Source: Bryobacteraceae bacterium (GTDB lineage Bacteria; Acidobacteriota; Terriglobia; Bryobacterales; Bryobacteraceae). From it: a stretch of DNA of 64,000 nucleotides. The notes beneath the pieces were generated by a model. That model searched no databases. It saw nothing but the letters and a program-made list of their open reading frames with translations, and was not told the DNA's origin. The position numbers were made by a program, and so were the translations under genes. The stretch is from contig JAHDVK010000010.1 of assembly GCA_023384675.1 (NCBI GenBank), forward strand, positions 124,001 to 188,000. Reading direction: 5' to 3'. Positions 52,401-61,225 of this stretch are shown one piece after another (the first letter of the stretch is position 1; each line of letters starts with the position of its first letter).

Positions 52401-53004
52401 CCGGAAGCTCCAGGCCCTCCAGCCTTTGCAGACGCCCGTCCTGCAACTGGCAGACCTGGCTGCCGCAGCCCGCCCAAACGCGCCCTCTGTTGTCCACGTG
52501 CACCGAACGGACGAGCAGCCCGCCGGGCGCCGGAACTCGCCGTGGCGCGCCGCCGCCCTTGAGCGGCACTTCCACCAAGCCCGGCTCCGTCGCCAGGTAG
52601 AGGAACTGGCTCGTTGAATCCAATGCCCCGGCCTGCCCCGCTCCGGAAAGGGTGGGTACCGGCACAGCCTCGAATCGTGTCCCCTTCCAACGCGCCAACC
52701 CCTCCCGCGTCGCCGCCCACAGCGTACCCTGCCGGTCCACGTGCAGCGCCCGCACGTGCGTTCCCGGAAGCCCTCGATCCGCCCCAAACGCCTCAAACCT
52801 TTCGCCGTCGTACCGGAAAAGACCATTGGCCGTCCCCACCCAGATCAGCCCGTCGGCGTCCTGCGCCAGCGCACGAGTGAACGGCGCAGACAGCCCGACC
52901 ACCTCGTTGTAGTGACGGAAGGGTAGCCGCTGCGCCGGCAAGCCGCCCGCCAGCGCCAGCATCAGTCCTCCCAGAATGAAAGCTATATGCCGCACATCAC
53001 GCAT
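49447..53004 (-). CDS. Hybrid sensor histidine kinase/response regulator with periplasmic propellers
   Basis: A 1185-residue membrane sensor. After a signal peptide (MRDVRHIAFILGGLMLALAGG), two beta-propellers built from about a dozen two-component-regulator repeats (for example DADGLIWVGTANGLFRYDG and GEIWIGTDSGVHVYDA) fill the periplasm. A Y_Y_Y domain near residues 650-740, one membrane span (WWFWSLVLSAFGLSIYLVW), a kinase core with H818 (NISHEIRTPMNG) and a C-terminal receiver with D1108 (ILMDLQMPDIDG) follow. It ends after the receiver with no DNA-binding domain, so the signal must pass to another protein. The ligand is unknown, often a carbohydrate in this class. Confidence 0.95.
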   Translation of the reverse strand: MRDVRHIAFILGGLMLALAGGLPAQRLPFRHYNEVVGLSAPFTRALAQDADGLIWVGTANGLFRYDGERFEAFGADRGLPGTHVRALHVDRQGTLWAATREGLARWKGTRFEAVPVPTLSGAGQAGALDSTSQFLYLATEPGLVEVPLKGGGAPRRVPAPGGLLVRSVHVDNRGRVWAGCGSQVCQLQDGRLQRLEGLELPEDTWDALATDGAGTLWVRSSQLLYRLPLGAKRFERVEGNFLAPNGVTALVVSPAGRIVVPCEAGLFLQRQDRSWERIHEGRGLPADRVAHAIWDREGNLWVGLESYFVARQLGNGAWTGWTTAEGLTSNSVSALARDSGGRMWIGTALGLNRLSVDPEEWRTWRQRDGLPADDVRAMVADAYGGLWVGSHAGGLARLDTATSAIQRFGREHGLGNDRVVSLTLEADGTLWAPTRDGLYQTQVSQRPWRFERIEVPSHYGDSVVYRVMRARDGTLWAAGRQGLLRREGEGWKQFTDRDGLRYTNLVFLAEDGDGALWIGYGPVMGVSRVTFGRDGKPRFEHFHKESGLSSDNISFIEAGRRGEIWIGTDSGVHVYDAGQLYHFSTGDGLIWQDTILNAFLAEPDGGIWIGTTRGAAHFEPPQALRQVRTEPRVLFTTVETAFGLLAPGGTAILPFAQRHLRVRYTTPAYAAERQVEFRYRLKGSSRDWTVTRQRELVLRDLASGEYQLEVQARLPGSAWSAASAVLPVEIRGPWWSSWWFWSLVLSAFGLSIYLVWRQRFERHLVRQRQLEAAVAARTRVIDEQRQKVENQKREIELLLEEARMASRLREEFLANISHEIRTPMNGVIGMTSLALATPLDAEQREYLEAVDSSARSLLHLLNDILDFSKLDAGRVELERIPFSLTELIQSVHRQFQILAREKGLRLTAGRAADVPELVTGDPHRLRQVLVNLHSNALKFTSQGEVHLQASLSSRNESKARIRFEVIDTGIGIPAGKLDAIFDPFRQADGSTTRRYGGTGLGLAICRRLVEAMQGSIGVESVPGQGSTFAFEVELGVCAAAASPAPVISPEPPAIQVNARVLLVEDNDIGSRLASRLLEKYGCRVTPVHGGRDAVEQAVTGEFDAILMDLQMPDIDGLEATRQIRAAERHTGRYTPIIVLTANAGEQDRQRAFEAGADGFLLKPLDFGPLRAALSELTKSPALRKQ

Positions 53005-53033
53005 CAGAAGTCCTCTCGGACTCTCTCTTCAAT

Positions 53034-54221
53034 TCATCGGCCAAACGGGGAGAAATCTGAAGACGGCTGCCAGATTCCCTCGATCAGGCCAGCCGCTTCC
53101 CGCGCCTCGTCCGGACGGCTCAGCAGACTTACGACCACGAAACCCTCCGTCTCGAAATCGAAGAAATGCCCAGGCTGGACCAGCACGCCCCTTCCCTCCA
53201 GCAGCCTGAGCGCGGGATCTCCGGCGGCGGTCCTCGGCCCCTCCAGCGCCAAGCTCCAGCCCCCCTCGACCGGGCGAGCCCGCACCGTTCCCCCCATTAT
53301 GCCTTGAAACACGGCCAGCGTTTCCCGGCAACGTTCCAACACCGCCTCCCGCACCCTCGGCGCCAGCGCCAGCCACCGCGGCGCCGCATACTGCACCGGC
53401 GCGCTCACCGGCAAATAAGCATCCGCGATCCATTCCAGCCGCGCGCACGCCTCTCGTACCAGCCCCTCCGGACCCCCAACATGCATCCACCCCATCTTCA
53501 TCTGCGGCAGCGCGGCGACCTTCGACAGCCCCGATAGCGTCATTACCAGAGCGTCAGCCTCCACTCCCAACGCCGAAACCGGTTGCGCGCCCTCCGCCAG
53601 GCGGTAGTCGAAAAACACCTCGTCCGACACCAGCGCAAGCCCTCTCTGCGACGCCAGTTCCGCCAGGTAAAGCCAGTCCTCCTCGTGGACATACGACCCC
53701 GTCGGGTTGTTGGGATTCACCAGCAGGATCGCCCGCGTGCGCGGTGTGATCTGCGCCTCCAACTCTGCCCGGTCAATCGCCCAATCCAGCTCCGGCAGCA
53801 ACCGGTAACCGCGCACCTCCACGCCGTCCAACGCCCCCAGGCACTCAAACAACGGATAGGAGGGCCGCGGCGCCAGCACTTCATCGCCCGCATCGCACAA
53901 CAGCTTGAAGACCCAGGAATAGGCCTCGCTCGTGCTCGCCGTCAGAAAGACCCGTCCCGGATCCGCGCAATACCCCTGCGCCGCGTGATGCATGGCCACG
54001 GCCTCGCGCGCCCCCAGCCAGCCCTGCGGCTCCGGTTCGTAACGCAGCGCCCGCGCATCGGTCAGCGCCTCCAGGATCTCCGCCTCCGGCAACGCGAGCC
54101 CGCATCGCGTGGGATTCGTCACCGTCAGGTCCAGCACCGGCAGGCCCGCGCGCCGCCGCGCCGCCAGCGCCCGGGTCAATTCATTCGGCGCCAGGCTCGC
54201 TGGTGTCCGCTGCGAGAACAT
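53034..54221 (-). CDS. Class I/II pyridoxal-phosphate aminotransferase
   Basis: A 395-residue fold-type I enzyme. Markers are YEPEPQGWLGAREAVA, the NPNNPTGSYVHEEDW loop, VSDEVFFDY, and the PLP lysine in SGLSKVAALPQMKMGW. The amino-acid substrate cannot be set by eye. The start lies 3 bp after the end of the FAH-family gene on the same strand, so the two are co-transcribed. That pairing could mean a role in aromatic or branched amino-acid breakdown, which is inference. Confidence 0.9.
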   Translation of the reverse strand: MFSQRTPASLAPNELTRALAARRRAGLPVLDLTVTNPTRCGLALPEAEILEALTDARALRYEPEPQGWLGAREAVAMHHAAQGYCADPGRVFLTASTSEAYSWVFKLLCDAGDEVLAPRPSYPLFECLGALDGVEVRGYRLLPELDWAIDRAELEAQITPRTRAILLVNPNNPTGSYVHEEDWLYLAELASQRGLALVSDEVFFDYRLAEGAQPVSALGVEADALVMTLSGLSKVAALPQMKMGWMHVGGPEGLVREACARLEWIADAYLPVSAPVQYAAPRWLALAPRVREAVLERCRETLAVFQGIMGGTVRARPVEGGWSLALEGPRTAAGDPALRLLEGRGVLVQPGHFFDFETEGFVVVSLLSRPDEAREAAGLIEGIWQPSSDFSPFGR

Positions 54222-54224
54222 CGC

Positions 54225-55085
54225 TCACTCTTCGGCCACCACCGGATTCCGCAGCGTCCCCAGCCCCGTGATCGTCACTTCCATCTCATCGCCCGCACGC
54301 AGCCACCGCGGAGGTTTACGCGCAAATCCCACCCCGCCCGGCGTGCCGGTCGAAATCACGTCGCCCGCCTCCAGCGTAACCACCGACGACAGATACTCAA
54401 TCAATTGCGGCACCCCAAAGATCAAATTCCGCGTGTTCGAACTCTGCAGCACTTCCCCATTGATTCGCATTTCAATGTCGAGGTTGTGCGGGTCGTCGAT
54501 CTCATCGGCCGTCGTCAGCCACGGACCCGCCGGCGCAAACGTGTCGAACGTCTTGCCCATCAGCCACTGCGACGTCGCCATCTGAAAATCGCGCGCCGAC
54601 ACGTCGTTCAGGCACATGTAGCCGAACACATGCCGGTGCCAATACTCCGCGGGAATATGACGCCCGCCCTTGCCGATCACCACCGCGAACTCCGCCTCGT
54701 AATCGGGCTTCTCCGTGTTGCGCGGCAGAATCACCGGCGCGCCCGGCCCCGTCACCGCCGAACTGAACTTGCTGAAGATTGTCGGCGTCGCCGGAATCTC
54801 CGCCTTCGATTCCTCGGCGTGGTCCCGGTAGTTCAGCCCCACGCAAATCAACTTCGGCGGCCGCGGGATCGGCGCCAGCAGCACCGCGCTTTCCAGCGCC
54901 ACCGAAACCGACGGGTTCGCCGCGCGCAAGTACGCCTCGATCGCCGCGCGCGCCGTCCAGCCGCCGCGAATCACGCTCAACAGATCCTTGAATCCCGCCG
55001 GCTCCAGCGAAAATACACGTTGGTCCGGAGTAATCACGCCCGCCTGCGCCGGAGCGCCGGGCACGCAGAATGTGGCCAGTCTCAT
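54225..55085 (-). CDS. Fumarylacetoacetate hydrolase family protein
   Basis: A 286-residue cytoplasmic protein of the FAH superfamily. The C-terminal core has CVGLNYRDHAEE, PDYEAEFAVVIGK with the metal-binding glutamates, GYMCLNDVSARDFQ, and DVISTGTPGGVGFARKPP. Members hydrolyse, decarboxylate or isomerise 2-oxo-acid derivatives. The specific reaction is unknown. AGGAAGGA precedes the ATG. It leads the aminotransferase gene and diverges from the SDR gene. Confidence 0.9.
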   Translation of the reverse strand: MRLATFCVPGAPAQAGVITPDQRVFSLEPAGFKDLLSVIRGGWTARAAIEAYLRAANPSVSVALESAVLLAPIPRPPKLICVGLNYRDHAEESKAEIPATPTIFSKFSSAVTGPGAPVILPRNTEKPDYEAEFAVVIGKGGRHIPAEYWHRHVFGYMCLNDVSARDFQMATSQWLMGKTFDTFAPAGPWLTTADEIDDPHNLDIEMRINGEVLQSSNTRNLIFGVPQLIEYLSSVVTLEAGDVISTGTPGGVGFARKPPRWLRAGDEMEVTITGLGTLRNPVVAEE

Positions 55086-55149
55086 CGCAATCCTTCCTCG
55101 GCCGGGGCGCCTTCCCGCCCGCTTGCCTACTTCACTCTAGACTAGAAGA

Positions 55150-55929
55150 ATGCAACTTTCCCTGGAGCACTTGTTCTCGCTGCGCGGCAAGGTGGCCGTG
55201 ATTCTGGGGGGGACCAGCGGGATCGGACAGGCCATCGCCCAAGGCTATGTCGCCGCCGGCGCCACCGTGGTCGCCTCCTCGCGCGACCAAAAGAAGGTGG
55301 ACGCCACCGCCGACGAAATCGAAGAAGCCGGCGGACGTACCCTCCGCGTCACCTCCGACGTGCAGGACCGCGAAAGCCTGGAACAGCTCTGCGCCGAGAC
55401 CGTCCGCGCCTTCGAACGCGTCGACATCCTCGTCGTCACTTCCGGCATCCTCCAGAAAAAGCCCACCGCCGATCTTACCGACGCCGAGTTCGAACGAGTC
55501 ATCGACTGCAACCTGAACGGCACCTTCCGCGCCAATCAGGTCTTTGGCCGCCAGATGATCCACCAGGAGGGCGGCGCGATCATCAACACCTGCTCCATGA
55601 CCACCTTCGTCAGCTTCAACGAAGTCGCCGCCTACGCCAGTTCCAAGGCCGGCGTCGCCATGCTCACCAAGACCCTCGCCTGCGAGTGGGCCAAACACAA
55701 CATCCGCGTGAACGCCATCGCCCCGGGCGTCTTCCGCACCCCCCTCAACGCCCACGTCATCGACCTCCCCGAACGCTCCGGCCCCATCCTCGGCCGCACC
55801 CCCATGGGCCGCGTCGGCAACGTCGATGAACTCATGGGCGCCGCCGTCTACCTCGGCAGCGACTCCGCCAGCTTCGTCACCGGCATCATCCTCCCCGTCG
55901 ACGGCGGATTCCTCGCGAAGGGGATTTAA
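55150..55929 (+). CDS. Short-chain dehydrogenase/reductase
   Basis: A 259-residue classical SDR. The cofactor motif is GGTSGIG near residues 20-26, and the catalytic tyrosine and lysine are Y162 and K166 in YASSK, preceded by NTCSM. The N-terminus (LEHLFSLRGKVAVILGG) and the DGGFLAKGI ending resemble 2-deoxy-D-gluconate or gluconate 5-dehydrogenases, so a sugar-acid substrate is likely but unproven. TAGACT (55138-55143) lies 6 nt before the ATG, without a ribosome binding site beyond AGAAGA, so the message may be leaderless. Confidence 0.88.
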   Translation: MQLSLEHLFSLRGKVAVILGGTSGIGQAIAQGYVAAGATVVASSRDQKKVDATADEIEEAGGRTLRVTSDVQDRESLEQLCAETVRAFERVDILVVTSGILQKKPTADLTDAEFERVIDCNLNGTFRANQVFGRQMIHQEGGAIINTCSMTTFVSFNEVAAYASSKAGVAMLTKTLACEWAKHNIRVNAIAPGVFRTPLNAHVIDLPERSGPILGRTPMGRVGNVDELMGAAVYLGSDSASFVTGIILPVDGGFLAKGI

Positions 55930-56027
55930 CCGGCGGGCTCGCGCCCCCACGCCGTTCAAAAGGGCTTCCGGCCGGCCGGGGCGAATATCCAAGCTTCCCG
56001 CAATCGTTACAGGTCGCCCGTTCAGGC

Positions 56028-57620
56028 TCAGCGCTTCGCCACCCAGATGGGGCTGCTCCAGGCGAGTTCCCCGTTGGCCTGCACGACGCGCACATAGTAC
56101 CAGTTGACTTCCGTGCCGGCGTCTTCGTCTTCGAAGGTGAAGCGGGTTTCGTAATTCCCGGCGAAAACCAGGCGGTGCAGCATCGCGCTTTCCCAGGGAA
56201 ACTTGTCTGTGAAGAGCATCTCGTTCGAATCGGCGAGTTGCGCGAGCGACTGGGTGAGCGAGCAGGATTTAGGCTTGGTGCAGACGGCGCGAATGCGGGT
56301 TTGCGGCGTGCCCTGGACGCGCAGCACGATGGCTTTCTGCGAGTAGTCGTCCACCTGCTGCCGGAGCGCGGTGTAGCTCTTCACATGGACATGGCTTTCG
56401 GAGCGGCTCAGCACCTGATCGCGCCGGAACTCATCGAGCGGACCGGTGACGAAGCAGGTCTGGAAAGAGTCGATGCGTCCGCCCTCGACTTCGAGGCGGA
56501 AGTCCCAGTCGGCTGTGCCGCCCCAGCCGAGAGCCGGCCAAGGGCCCCAGCCGTATTCGAAGCGGACGGTGACGGGACGGGACCAGCGGTCCGCCCCCGG
56601 CAGCCGGTCCATGGGGAAATCGCGATAAACGACGCGGTTGTTCTTGAGGATTTCCACGCGTTCGATCTCGTCCCAGCCGCGGGCGTGGATCTCGAGGGAT
56701 CTGCGCTGGGTGTAGGGGAGTTCCTGGCCCATGATGTGGCCGTTGAGGAAGAAGTCGAGGTCGATGCGGTCGCCGGTGACGGCGTAGCAGCGCCGCTGGC
56801 GGAGGGCGTCGAAGAGGGCTTCGCGGGTGAGGCTGGCGGCTTTGATGGCGGCGAGTCCTTCACGGTAGGCGCCGGGGTAGCCGAGGTGGTCGTCGGTGCT
56901 GGCGATCACGCCGAAGCGGAGGCCCTGCGCCAGGTAGTGCTGCAGGGTGTGGCGCGTCCAGCGGCCGCCCTCGGTGTGCCGTTTGTAGGGATGAGGCGCG
57001 CGGTCGTGCTCGGCGCAACCCCATTCGGAGTGGATCTCGAGGACCGGAGAGACGCGCGGATCGACGCTGGCCGCTGCGATGCCGCGGTGGCCGAGCCGGT
57101 TGGCAGGGTGATGGGGAATCAGCAGACATCCGCGGCGCAGGGCGAACTCCTGAAGGTCTTTCAGGCCGGGAATGAGCTCGTAATCGCCCTTCAGGTCGGG
57201 AAACAGGAGGTGGTAATCGCCCTCAGCCGCGCCATGGCGTTCGTAGGCGAGCATGGTGACGAACTTTCCCGGATCGTCGAAGCGGCGCGCATGGGCCACT
57301 ACTTCGGGCCAGTTCGCTTTCGCGACGTGGAATCCGTTCTTCCACTTGGTCTCGATGCGCCCGTCGTATTCTCCGACGTCGGGCCAGTAGGAATGGGGGG
57401 TGAAGGCGTAGAAATCCAGGTGGTTTCTGGCGATTTCGAAGCTGCGCGTCAGGGTGCCCTGCGCATACCCCACCTGGTTGTGATTGTGCAGGTCGCCGAA
57501 GTAGTTCCGGTAGGCGGGCCGGGGAGCGGGTCCGGCGGCATTTGTCTGGGCGGAGGCGACGGCACGCGCGGTGAGTGCGGCGCCCCCGGTCTGCAGAAGT
57601 TGACGGCGAGATGTATTCAT
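56028..57620 (-). CDS. Tat-exported PHP-domain protein
   Basis: A 530-residue protein with a twin-arginine-type signal (TSRRQLLQTGGAALTARAVA). The N-terminal two thirds look like a PHP metallo-phosphoesterase domain (YFGDLHNHNQVGY, FTPHSYWPD, HHPANRLGHRG, GVIASTDDHLGYPG). The C-terminal part is beta-rich (FRLEVEGGRIDSFQT; ETRFTFEDEDAGTEVNWYY). DUF3604-like proteins have this layout. The substrate is unknown. The start at 57620 is the first to give the Tat signal. Convergent with the SDR gene. Confidence 0.8.
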   Translation of the reverse strand: MNTSRRQLLQTGGAALTARAVASAQTNAAGPAPRPAYRNYFGDLHNHNQVGYAQGTLTRSFEIARNHLDFYAFTPHSYWPDVGEYDGRIETKWKNGFHVAKANWPEVVAHARRFDDPGKFVTMLAYERHGAAEGDYHLLFPDLKGDYELIPGLKDLQEFALRRGCLLIPHHPANRLGHRGIAAASVDPRVSPVLEIHSEWGCAEHDRAPHPYKRHTEGGRWTRHTLQHYLAQGLRFGVIASTDDHLGYPGAYREGLAAIKAASLTREALFDALRQRRCYAVTGDRIDLDFFLNGHIMGQELPYTQRRSLEIHARGWDEIERVEILKNNRVVYRDFPMDRLPGADRWSRPVTVRFEYGWGPWPALGWGGTADWDFRLEVEGGRIDSFQTCFVTGPLDEFRRDQVLSRSESHVHVKSYTALRQQVDDYSQKAIVLRVQGTPQTRIRAVCTKPKSCSLTQSLAQLADSNEMLFTDKFPWESAMLHRLVFAGNYETRFTFEDEDAGTEVNWYYVRVVQANGELAWSSPIWVAKR

Positions 57621-57811
57621 GTGCTGGTCCTGTCCCGCGGCGGTTGGTGTCGAGCATATCAGACCGCATTGGACCGGCACGGCGAGCGGGCCTGCCGCGA
57701 CGCCAGACCTTTCAAGCGCGCCCAGATCCTCTCGATGGTCTCCACGTCCGGCGCGATCAGCACTGGCGCCTTCCGTTGCAGGAAAAGGCGCCACCTCCGC
57801 ACGCCGTCCGC

Positions 57812-59275
57812 TTACGGCCGCAGCATGATTTCTGCAATCCGCTGTCCGAAAAATTGCGCGAACGGCGGGTCGAAATTCGACAACACGACCACCACCAACT
57901 CGAGGTCGGGGATCGCCCTCAACACCGCGTTCATCCCCGGCGCACCGCCTGAGTGGCCGATCGACCGCCGTCCTGCGATCTCCATCTCCTCGAACCCGTA
58001 GGCATACTTTGCTCCAGGCCCCATCGGGATCGCCACTTTGCCTTCAGTGAGCAGCGCCGTGTGCTTCGCATCCAGCAGTTGCTGGCCTGCGAGCGCCCGC
58101 GCAAAGCGATGCAGGTCGCCCACCGTGGAATACCCGCCGCCCGCCGGACCACCCCGGGGCGGCAAGGTGCCTTTATTGCTCAGCGTTGGGGGTTCGGAGT
58201 GGAATACATCCTGTGTGTTGAACCGCGTCAGGCCATCGGCGAGGCCTTCCACCTCTTCATCCGCGCGGTTGTTGCCTGTCGCCTTCATCCCCGCCGCGTC
58301 AAACACGTATTTCTGAACATAGTCGTAATAGGACAACCCAGACACCCGCTCAATCACGATGCCCGCCACATGCATGCCGGCGTTCGAGTACGCCCATCTT
58401 TCACCCGGCGCGAAGCGCAGCGGTTTATCGGCAAAAAAGGGCAAGTAGTCCTCCAGCTTCCGGATCGAATCCTTCTTCCGGTCAAACTCGGGACCGAAGT
58501 AGTCGCCCAACCCGGAGGTATGCGTCAGCAGGTGGTGCATAGTGATCTTCCTGGCGAGAGCCTGGTTCGGATAGTCGGGCAGATACGTCGCAATCGGCTC
58601 GTCCAGCTTCAGTTTTCCACTCTGCGCCAGTTGCAGCGCCGCAGTCGCCGTGAACATTTTTGGCATCGACCCGAGGTGGAACTTCGTCTTCGGCGTGTTC
58701 ACGGTTGGTGGATCGAGTCTCGCCAGACCTGCCGCCGTCTCAAGCAGCACCTTTTCGCCTCTCGCGATCAGCACCACGCCCGAGAACTTGTTTTCTAGTG
58801 CCGCCCTTTCCACTGCCTTCCGCACCAGCGCCAGCCTCTCAGCCTCCGTCGCCGCGGTTCCTTTGAGCAGGTCTTCGACATAGGGCCGCACGGCCGGCAT
58901 CGTGCCCCAGCCCGTGATCCGGTGCGGCGCGTCCTTGGCCACCCCCAGCCGCATCATGAGTTTTCCATTCACCTGCCGCGCCTTCAGCAGCGCCTCCGCC
59001 TCGTGGGGCCCGCGCTCTTGCAGACTTTCAATCTCCACGCCGCCGCTCTGACGCCCGATCGCGCGAATCTGCTTTGCGATGGAGGCTGGCGAAGTCTCCC
59101 GGAAATGCCCGGCGTCGAAGTGCTCCTCGACAAATCGTGCGGCGGCCTCGTCACTCTCCATCGCCGCCAGCATCGCGCGCAGCTTCGTTGCGGCCGGGTT
59201 GGGCGTCTGCGCCGCCAGCCAGGGCGCCATCAATGCCGCCAGAAGAATCCAGGTCCTGGTTTGTATGTGCTTCAT
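57812..59275 (-). CDS. Exported beta-lactamase-fold serine hydrolase
   Basis: A 487-residue protein with a signal peptide (MKHIQTRTWILLAALMAPWLAAQ), an N-terminal helical region of about 130 residues, and a class C-like serine hydrolase domain. The catalytic elements are S203 and K206 in SMPK, the tyrosine of YSN (RWAYSNAGMH), and HSGG near the end. Such proteins are often esterases or peptidases instead of antibiotic-resistance enzymes. Starts at 59290 (GTG), 59281 and 59275 are possible; 59275 gives the best spacing to GAGGA. Divergent from the LysR-type regulator, its likely controller. Confidence 0.85.
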   Translation of the reverse strand: MKHIQTRTWILLAALMAPWLAAQTPNPAATKLRAMLAAMESDEAAARFVEEHFDAGHFRETSPASIAKQIRAIGRQSGGVEIESLQERGPHEAEALLKARQVNGKLMMRLGVAKDAPHRITGWGTMPAVRPYVEDLLKGTAATEAERLALVRKAVERAALENKFSGVVLIARGEKVLLETAAGLARLDPPTVNTPKTKFHLGSMPKMFTATAALQLAQSGKLKLDEPIATYLPDYPNQALARKITMHHLLTHTSGLGDYFGPEFDRKKDSIRKLEDYLPFFADKPLRFAPGERWAYSNAGMHVAGIVIERVSGLSYYDYVQKYVFDAAGMKATGNNRADEEVEGLADGLTRFNTQDVFHSEPPTLSNKGTLPPRGGPAGGGYSTVGDLHRFARALAGQQLLDAKHTALLTEGKVAIPMGPGAKYAYGFEEMEIAGRRSIGHSGGAPGMNAVLRAIPDLELVVVVLSNFDPPFAQFFGQRIAEIMLRP

Positions 59276-59320
59276 GCTCATCGTCCTCACAACCGGTTAA
59301 ACGCGATTCTGCACCATTTG

Positions 59321-59349
59321 TTTGATGGATGTTGGTGATAAGGTATATT
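59321..59349 (+). promoter_or_regulatory. Sigma-70-type promoter of the LysR-type gene, leaderless
   Basis: TTTGAT (59321-59326) and TATATT (59344-59349) are 17 bp apart. The ATG follows after 6 nt, so transcription would begin at the start codon. No ribosome binding site is present. Confidence 0.55.
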
Positions 59350-59355
59350 CACTCT

Positions 59356-60285
59356 ATGAATTTATCCTCTGTGGACCTGAACCTCCTTGTGGCCCTGGAA
59401 GCGCTGCTTGAGGAGCGCAGCGTAACCCAGGCCGCCCGCCGCGTCGGCCTGAGTCAGCCGGCGATGAGCAACGCCCTGGCCCGGCTTCGCGCACTGTTCG
59501 GGGACGAACTGCTTCGGCGTGAGGGAGTCAGGATGGTTCTCACCGAGCGCGGCACGCGCCTCGCACCCGCTGTCGCCACGGCTCTCGCCGGCGTTCGCCG
59601 CGTCCTTGCACCCCCGCCCGCCTTCGATCCCGCCCGCGCCGATCTCGAGTTCAACATCGGCCTTACCGACTACGCCGAGGCCCTTCTGATGCCCGCCGTG
59701 GCCGCCCGCCTCGCAAGGGTCGCGCCGGGCATCGTCCTTCGCGGGATCCGGCTCGACAACCTCTTCCTTGCTCCTGAGACCGAACTGGCCGAAGGCCGCT
59801 TCGATCTGGCTCTTGGCTTCTTCGGCGCCGCTCCGGCCCCCCACCGAGGAATTCTCAGCGCGGCGCTGTGGCGCGACCGCAACGTCTGCGTCTCCGCCAC
59901 ACGCCACCCCCGGTTGAAAGGCCGGACCATCACCGAGGAGCAGTTTCTCGCGGAACGCCACGCCGCGGTCTTTTATCGCAGCTCCGGCCCTGGCCTCATG
60001 GATACGGTTCTAGCCGGCCGCGGGCGCAGCCGGCGGGTCACTCTGTATACGCCACATTTCGTCTCCGCCCTCGCCATCGTCGCCGCCTCCGACCTGATTG
60101 CCGCCGCCCCCGAACGTCTCGCCCGTCTCTACGCCCGCTGGCTCCCGCTGCGGTTCCGCCGCCTGCCAGTGGTCTTCCCCGAGTTCGAGTTCTCGATCGT
60201 CTGGCGGCACAACAGACACACTGACGAAGCCCTCGCCTGGCTTCGTTGCCAGATCATCGAAGCCGCCACGGCGTCAGTACATTAA
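59356..60285 (+). CDS. LysR-family transcriptional regulator
   Basis: A 309-residue regulator. The N-terminal winged helix-turn-helix is VDLNLLVALEALLEERSVT followed by QAARRVGLSQPAMSNALARL, and the rest is a periplasmic-binding-protein-like effector domain. The N-terminus resembles NodD/PcpR-type members. It diverges from the serine hydrolase gene across 80 bp, the classical arrangement for a LysR regulator and its target. The effector is unknown. Confidence 0.93.
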   Translation: MNLSSVDLNLLVALEALLEERSVTQAARRVGLSQPAMSNALARLRALFGDELLRREGVRMVLTERGTRLAPAVATALAGVRRVLAPPPAFDPARADLEFNIGLTDYAEALLMPAVAARLARVAPGIVLRGIRLDNLFLAPETELAEGRFDLALGFFGAAPAPHRGILSAALWRDRNVCVSATRHPRLKGRTITEEQFLAERHAAVFYRSSGPGLMDTVLAGRGRSRRVTLYTPHFVSALAIVAASDLIAAAPERLARLYARWLPLRFRRLPVVFPEFEFSIVWRHNRHTDEALAWLRCQIIEAATASVH

Positions 60286-60399
60286 GCCGCGCCGCTCCTG
60301 GGCGTCTGGATTTTCCGGGGCATGGATAGAGCTGCGCTGCAGCGCCCAAGGGATCGATCGGACATCGCGGCTGGGATTCGGGAACCGGCAGGGCGGGCG

Positions 60400-60948
60400 C
60401 TACCGGCCGAGGCGTATGCCGAGTGAGACGGCGACGCCGAGATTAGGCAGAACGTGCCGGTTGGCCCAGAGGAACTCTCCGCGAACCAGCAGGCGCCGAA
60501 CAGGTTGAAACACCGAGCCTGTCCGCCAGTGCAGGGTCACGCCGGACTGGGTTGATTCAATCGGCACGGTACGTGATCCGCCAGTGGTGTCGAGCACCTG
60601 ATACATCCCTCTGGTACGGTCCCGCTGCCAGCCGGGGCCGAATGCCAAGAACCAGTAAGCGCGGTCGTTCCCCCGCCGGTACTGCAGACCCGGCGAAAGC
60701 AGAACCCGTCGCAGACGAAAATCCGGCCTGCTGCTGAGAGGCGACGTCAGCGCCTGGACATCCACCGCCCACCGGGAGGTGAAGGGCAAGGTGGCCGCCC
60801 CTCCGTATACCGCTCCGGAGCCTTCCGAGCCCTCGTCTCCACCGCCGCGCATGGCGCCGAAGGTGCCAAGCAACTCGATGCCGCGCGGCGGCTCGCCGAA
60901 CACTGCACCACCTGCCCAGAGCAGGAGAAACGGAATCCAAAGTCTCAT
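60400..60948 (-). CDS. Small outer-membrane beta-barrel-like protein
   Basis: A 182-residue exported protein with a signal peptide (MRLWIPFLLLWAGGAVFG). The remainder alternates hydrophobic and polar residues in about eight short strands (GIELLGTFGAMRGG, RWAVDVQALTSPL, AYWFLAFGPGWQRD, RRLLVRGEFLWANRH) and ends GVAVSLGIRLGR. This fits an OmpA/OmpW-sized barrel, though the final residue is not aromatic. The function is unknown. Convergent with the LysR gene. Confidence 0.65.
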   Translation of the reverse strand: MRLWIPFLLLWAGGAVFGEPPRGIELLGTFGAMRGGGDEGSEGSGAVYGGAATLPFTSRWAVDVQALTSPLSSRPDFRLRRVLLSPGLQYRRGNDRAYWFLAFGPGWQRDRTRGMYQVLDTTGGSRTVPIESTQSGVTLHWRTGSVFQPVRRLLVRGEFLWANRHVLPNLGVAVSLGIRLGR

Positions 60949-61225
60949 GAGTTCTGCCCCACTGACAGCATTATGCTCCTGGACGCGGCTTGCGGCAATT
61001 GTCAAACGTGCTCAAGTGGCGAGCCGGAATTGAGCCGTGCGAGGCCAGCGTCCGCGCGGAGGAGCGAGGGTAGGGCAGTGCGAGTGGACGTTGGCGGATG
61101 AACGATAGTGCTGAGCGATTTCCGGCGTCTATCCGCTCACGGCGGCAGGCTGCCGCCGCGGGATAGTGGTGTTCAGCGACGCGTGCGCCTCTGTGACCTG
61201 ACTTCGATACTTTGAACCAGGTTAT

